A stretch of DNA of 64,000 nt, from NCBI GenBank assembly GCA_014549065.1, contig JACDOX010000386.1, positions 186,001 through 250,000 on the forward strand, in the 5' to 3' direction. The notes under the pieces were generated by a model, which saw only the letters and a list, made by a program, of their open reading frames with translations, was not told the origin of the DNA and did not search any database. Source of the stretch: Cardinalis cardinalis. Lineage: Eukaryota; Chordata; Aves; Passeriformes; Cardinalidae. Position numbers and translations under genes: made by a program. The stretch's first letter is position 1; the number at the start of each line of letters is the position of its first letter. Of the stretch, positions 61,947-64,000 are shown one piece after another.

Positions 61947-63755
61947 GCTAAGTCACATGGAACATTATTAGATCACAGCAGTAACTTTCTCCCTTGTTTA
62001 TAAGGCTCCTGGACTAGTGTCAGCAATATCTGCTCCAACTTCTACTTGTGTACAGCTTGTACAAACATCCCATGGTGGGANGCAATGTCCGGTCAGCTGG
62101 GCTGGAGAGGAAGCAGAAGGGGGTCGTGACCCTGCTGCCTGTGCCAGGAGCAGCCGTGGCTGCCCCACCTGCTCCCACAGCCCATCAGCCCCCAGCACCA
62201 GCGGGATGGCAGGACTCAGAATGCCAGCTCCCCCTGCTCTTCAAGCCACAAAGGAACAGGCTGGCAAAGCAGAAGTGGCACCAGTCTTCAGCTAACTTAT
62301 GTGAATCCAGCCACAGACANCAGATCTAAAGAAACAGATATAGAAAACCACCAAATCCTACACAACTACTTATGTGTCTTTTGTATTTGGTGCACAGAAA
62401 CAAATTAAAACTTGGACTTTTAAATAATTAAAGAAAAAACCAACCTGCATATTTTTATTATTTTTACTTTTTTTTTTTAATCTCTGGTTATTTAATTGGG
62501 CAATGATGGCAGATAATTTTTTTCATATGCAGACTGCAGCAGCAGCTCTAAATGCAAACTTCCAGAGGAGCCTCTGACACTTAAAAGCAAACTAAACACA
62601 AGTAAATAGAATAATTTATATGGAAAAGAAAAAGTAAACAAGTGAAAATAAACAGAAGAGTTCAAGGGCAGATACTAGGTCAAATTGCAATGAGTGCAGG
62701 GATTTTACTACCAAAAAAAAAATCCGGAAGTGAATATCAGCCATCAATTAGAANACTTTCAAGCCACTCTGCACCAGCAGAATAGCTACAGGGGCAGTGC
62801 TGGTGCAAAGAAAGACACTCTCCACTTCTTATCTGGGCCACAGGGCAGTTTAGTCCTGTAAAAAAGGGTGGTTTTTTTTCTGATGGATTTATTTTAGTAT
62901 TCCTACACTGTTGTTCTCCCTTCAAAAACCCAGCAGGGAAAATCCTAACACTNGTGCACAGAGAGGCTACATATCCCCTGCCATTTACCTACCAGCTACT
63001 CACCCTGGGCTTTTACACAATACTGAAAGCTCAGAGCACAGAGTTTTGATATCAATGAGTGCTTCTTTAGTTGGGGTTTTTTATTCACACCTTCCCCAAC
63101 CCCATAAAAAAAGAGAGACCTGAGCAGACATGGATCCTTTGCCCATGTCAGTACACAATGGCAAACAAAATTGTTCTTCGGAAGCTCTGGTTGGATATAT
63201 CAAGACCCTGCTTGGACAGATCCTTGACTATCCTTTGGACAGGGATCCACACAGAAGGACAAAGTAAAATTACACCAGAACAGGACAGACTCTAATATAC
63301 AAAGAACTCATGTGTGGATTTTTTAATATATATCTTTCTGCTTCTCAGAGATCTACAAATCTGCTAATGGCATTTTTCAGACTCTCAAACCAGTGGAAGG
63401 AGGCGCTGTCCTGATATTTCACTCTTCTATCGGATAGCTCTAGTAAATGGAGAATGGAGCAGATACAGGAGCAGTATCTTGAGTATAAGTTGACCTCAAG
63501 CAGGAGGAAAATCCTTCATGTTCAAATATGCAACATACAAAACATCATCCTGTTTTCAAAAGCTTTGGAAAAACAGTAAGCAAATTCTCTTTTTGAAGAA
63601 TTGGGACTTGAAGGAAGTCTTGGTGAGCAAGAGGAAATACTGAGGGGTGGGAATGTAGCCATTTCATCCAAATATAAAACTAGAATGATTATCAGCATCA
63701 CTGAATACTGAAACAACCCAGTATCTTTCATCTCTCAACACAAATAATAATTAAA

Positions 63756-63778
63756 NNAAAAAANNAANNAAAAAAAAA
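63756..63778. other. Poly(A) stretch with unresolved bases
   Basis: A-rich run in which pairs of N break the sequence. This most likely reflects base-calling failure over a homopolymer, not biology. Confidence 0.8.
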
Positions 63779-64000
63779 CCTGCTGTTCTCTTTGAAATAC
63801 AAATACATTGCTTTTATGACTGATTATCTCAGGTCTTACAGCATGACTGCCTGCAAAACCTTCTGATAAGAAGCAAAGAAACNATCACCACTGCACACAC
63901 AACACACCAGGATGGGAGAAGATTACTGAAAGGAGCAGAGGAATGGCAGCACAAAGGCAGCAAGAAGAGGGAGAAACATGTTTCCTAAAACGTTTGTCCT

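Larger units (their letters stand above)
56729..64000 (-). other. PHLDB2: PHLDB2 5'-side intron, to window edge
   Basis: 7.3 kb without any segment resembling PHLDB2 protein, so the preceding exon is beyond the window. It contains the AAT microsatellite, a GC-rich patch near 62080-62290 and a stretch of poly(A) with Ns near 63756-63778. No CR1 copy is obvious. Confidence 0.65.

Noticed and set aside
1..64000. CRISPR arrays, operons, plasmid or phage modules
   Set aside because: The sequence is vertebrate nuclear DNA with spliced genes; no regularly spaced repeats of that kind exist here.

Overview
The window is nuclear DNA from a bird, probably a songbird. Short coding blocks sit far apart with GT-AG splice borders. 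Several CR1 LINE tails, the commonest avian interspersed repeat, are present, and one LTR element carries a terminal repeat that I associate from memory with passerine introns. Scattered single N positions suggest a draft assembly. There are no bacterial-style operons.

Two genes are read, both on the minus strand. PHLDB2 (LL5-beta) enters from beyond the right edge and runs leftwards. Eighteen coding exons, from 56728 down to the stop codon at 14206, give 849 codons plus stop with every splice phase compatible. They hold the central disordered and coiled-coil region and a complete C-terminal PH domain. The N-terminal part, roughly a third of the protein, lies outside the window. ABHD10 follows in the same orientation. 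Its five coding exons between 10884 and 4350 give a complete 286-residue mitochondrial serine hydrolase with its Ser-Asp-His triad. The PHLDB2-ABHD10 head-to-tail order matches the mammalian arrangement. A CpG-rich promoter surrounds ABHD10 exon 1, about 1.5 kb past the probable PHLDB2 poly(A) site.

Layout: 1-3.6 kb is flank with one CR1 piece. 3.6-10.9 kb is ABHD10. 10.9-12.4 kb is an intergenic gap with two CR1 pieces in opposite orientation. 12.4-56.7 kb is PHLDB2. 56.7-64 kb is PHLDB2 intron (or sequence upstream of the visible part) with no exon that I can see.

The main non-gene structure is a 3.6-kb endogenous retroviral element, 27555-31147, in a PHLDB2 intron. It has two LTRs of about 388 bp, a 6-bp target duplication, a tRNA-Trp-like primer-binding site and a GC-rich, proline-rich gag-like interior. 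It has no recognisable pol or env, so it looks non-autonomous. Two in-frame cassette exons of PHLDB2 (36 and 84 nt), a frame-deciding double acceptor in ABHD10 and long poly(A) tracts just past two PHLDB2 donor sites are the other points of interest. I did not find a convincing undescribed biological system; the window is mostly ordinary vertebrate intron.
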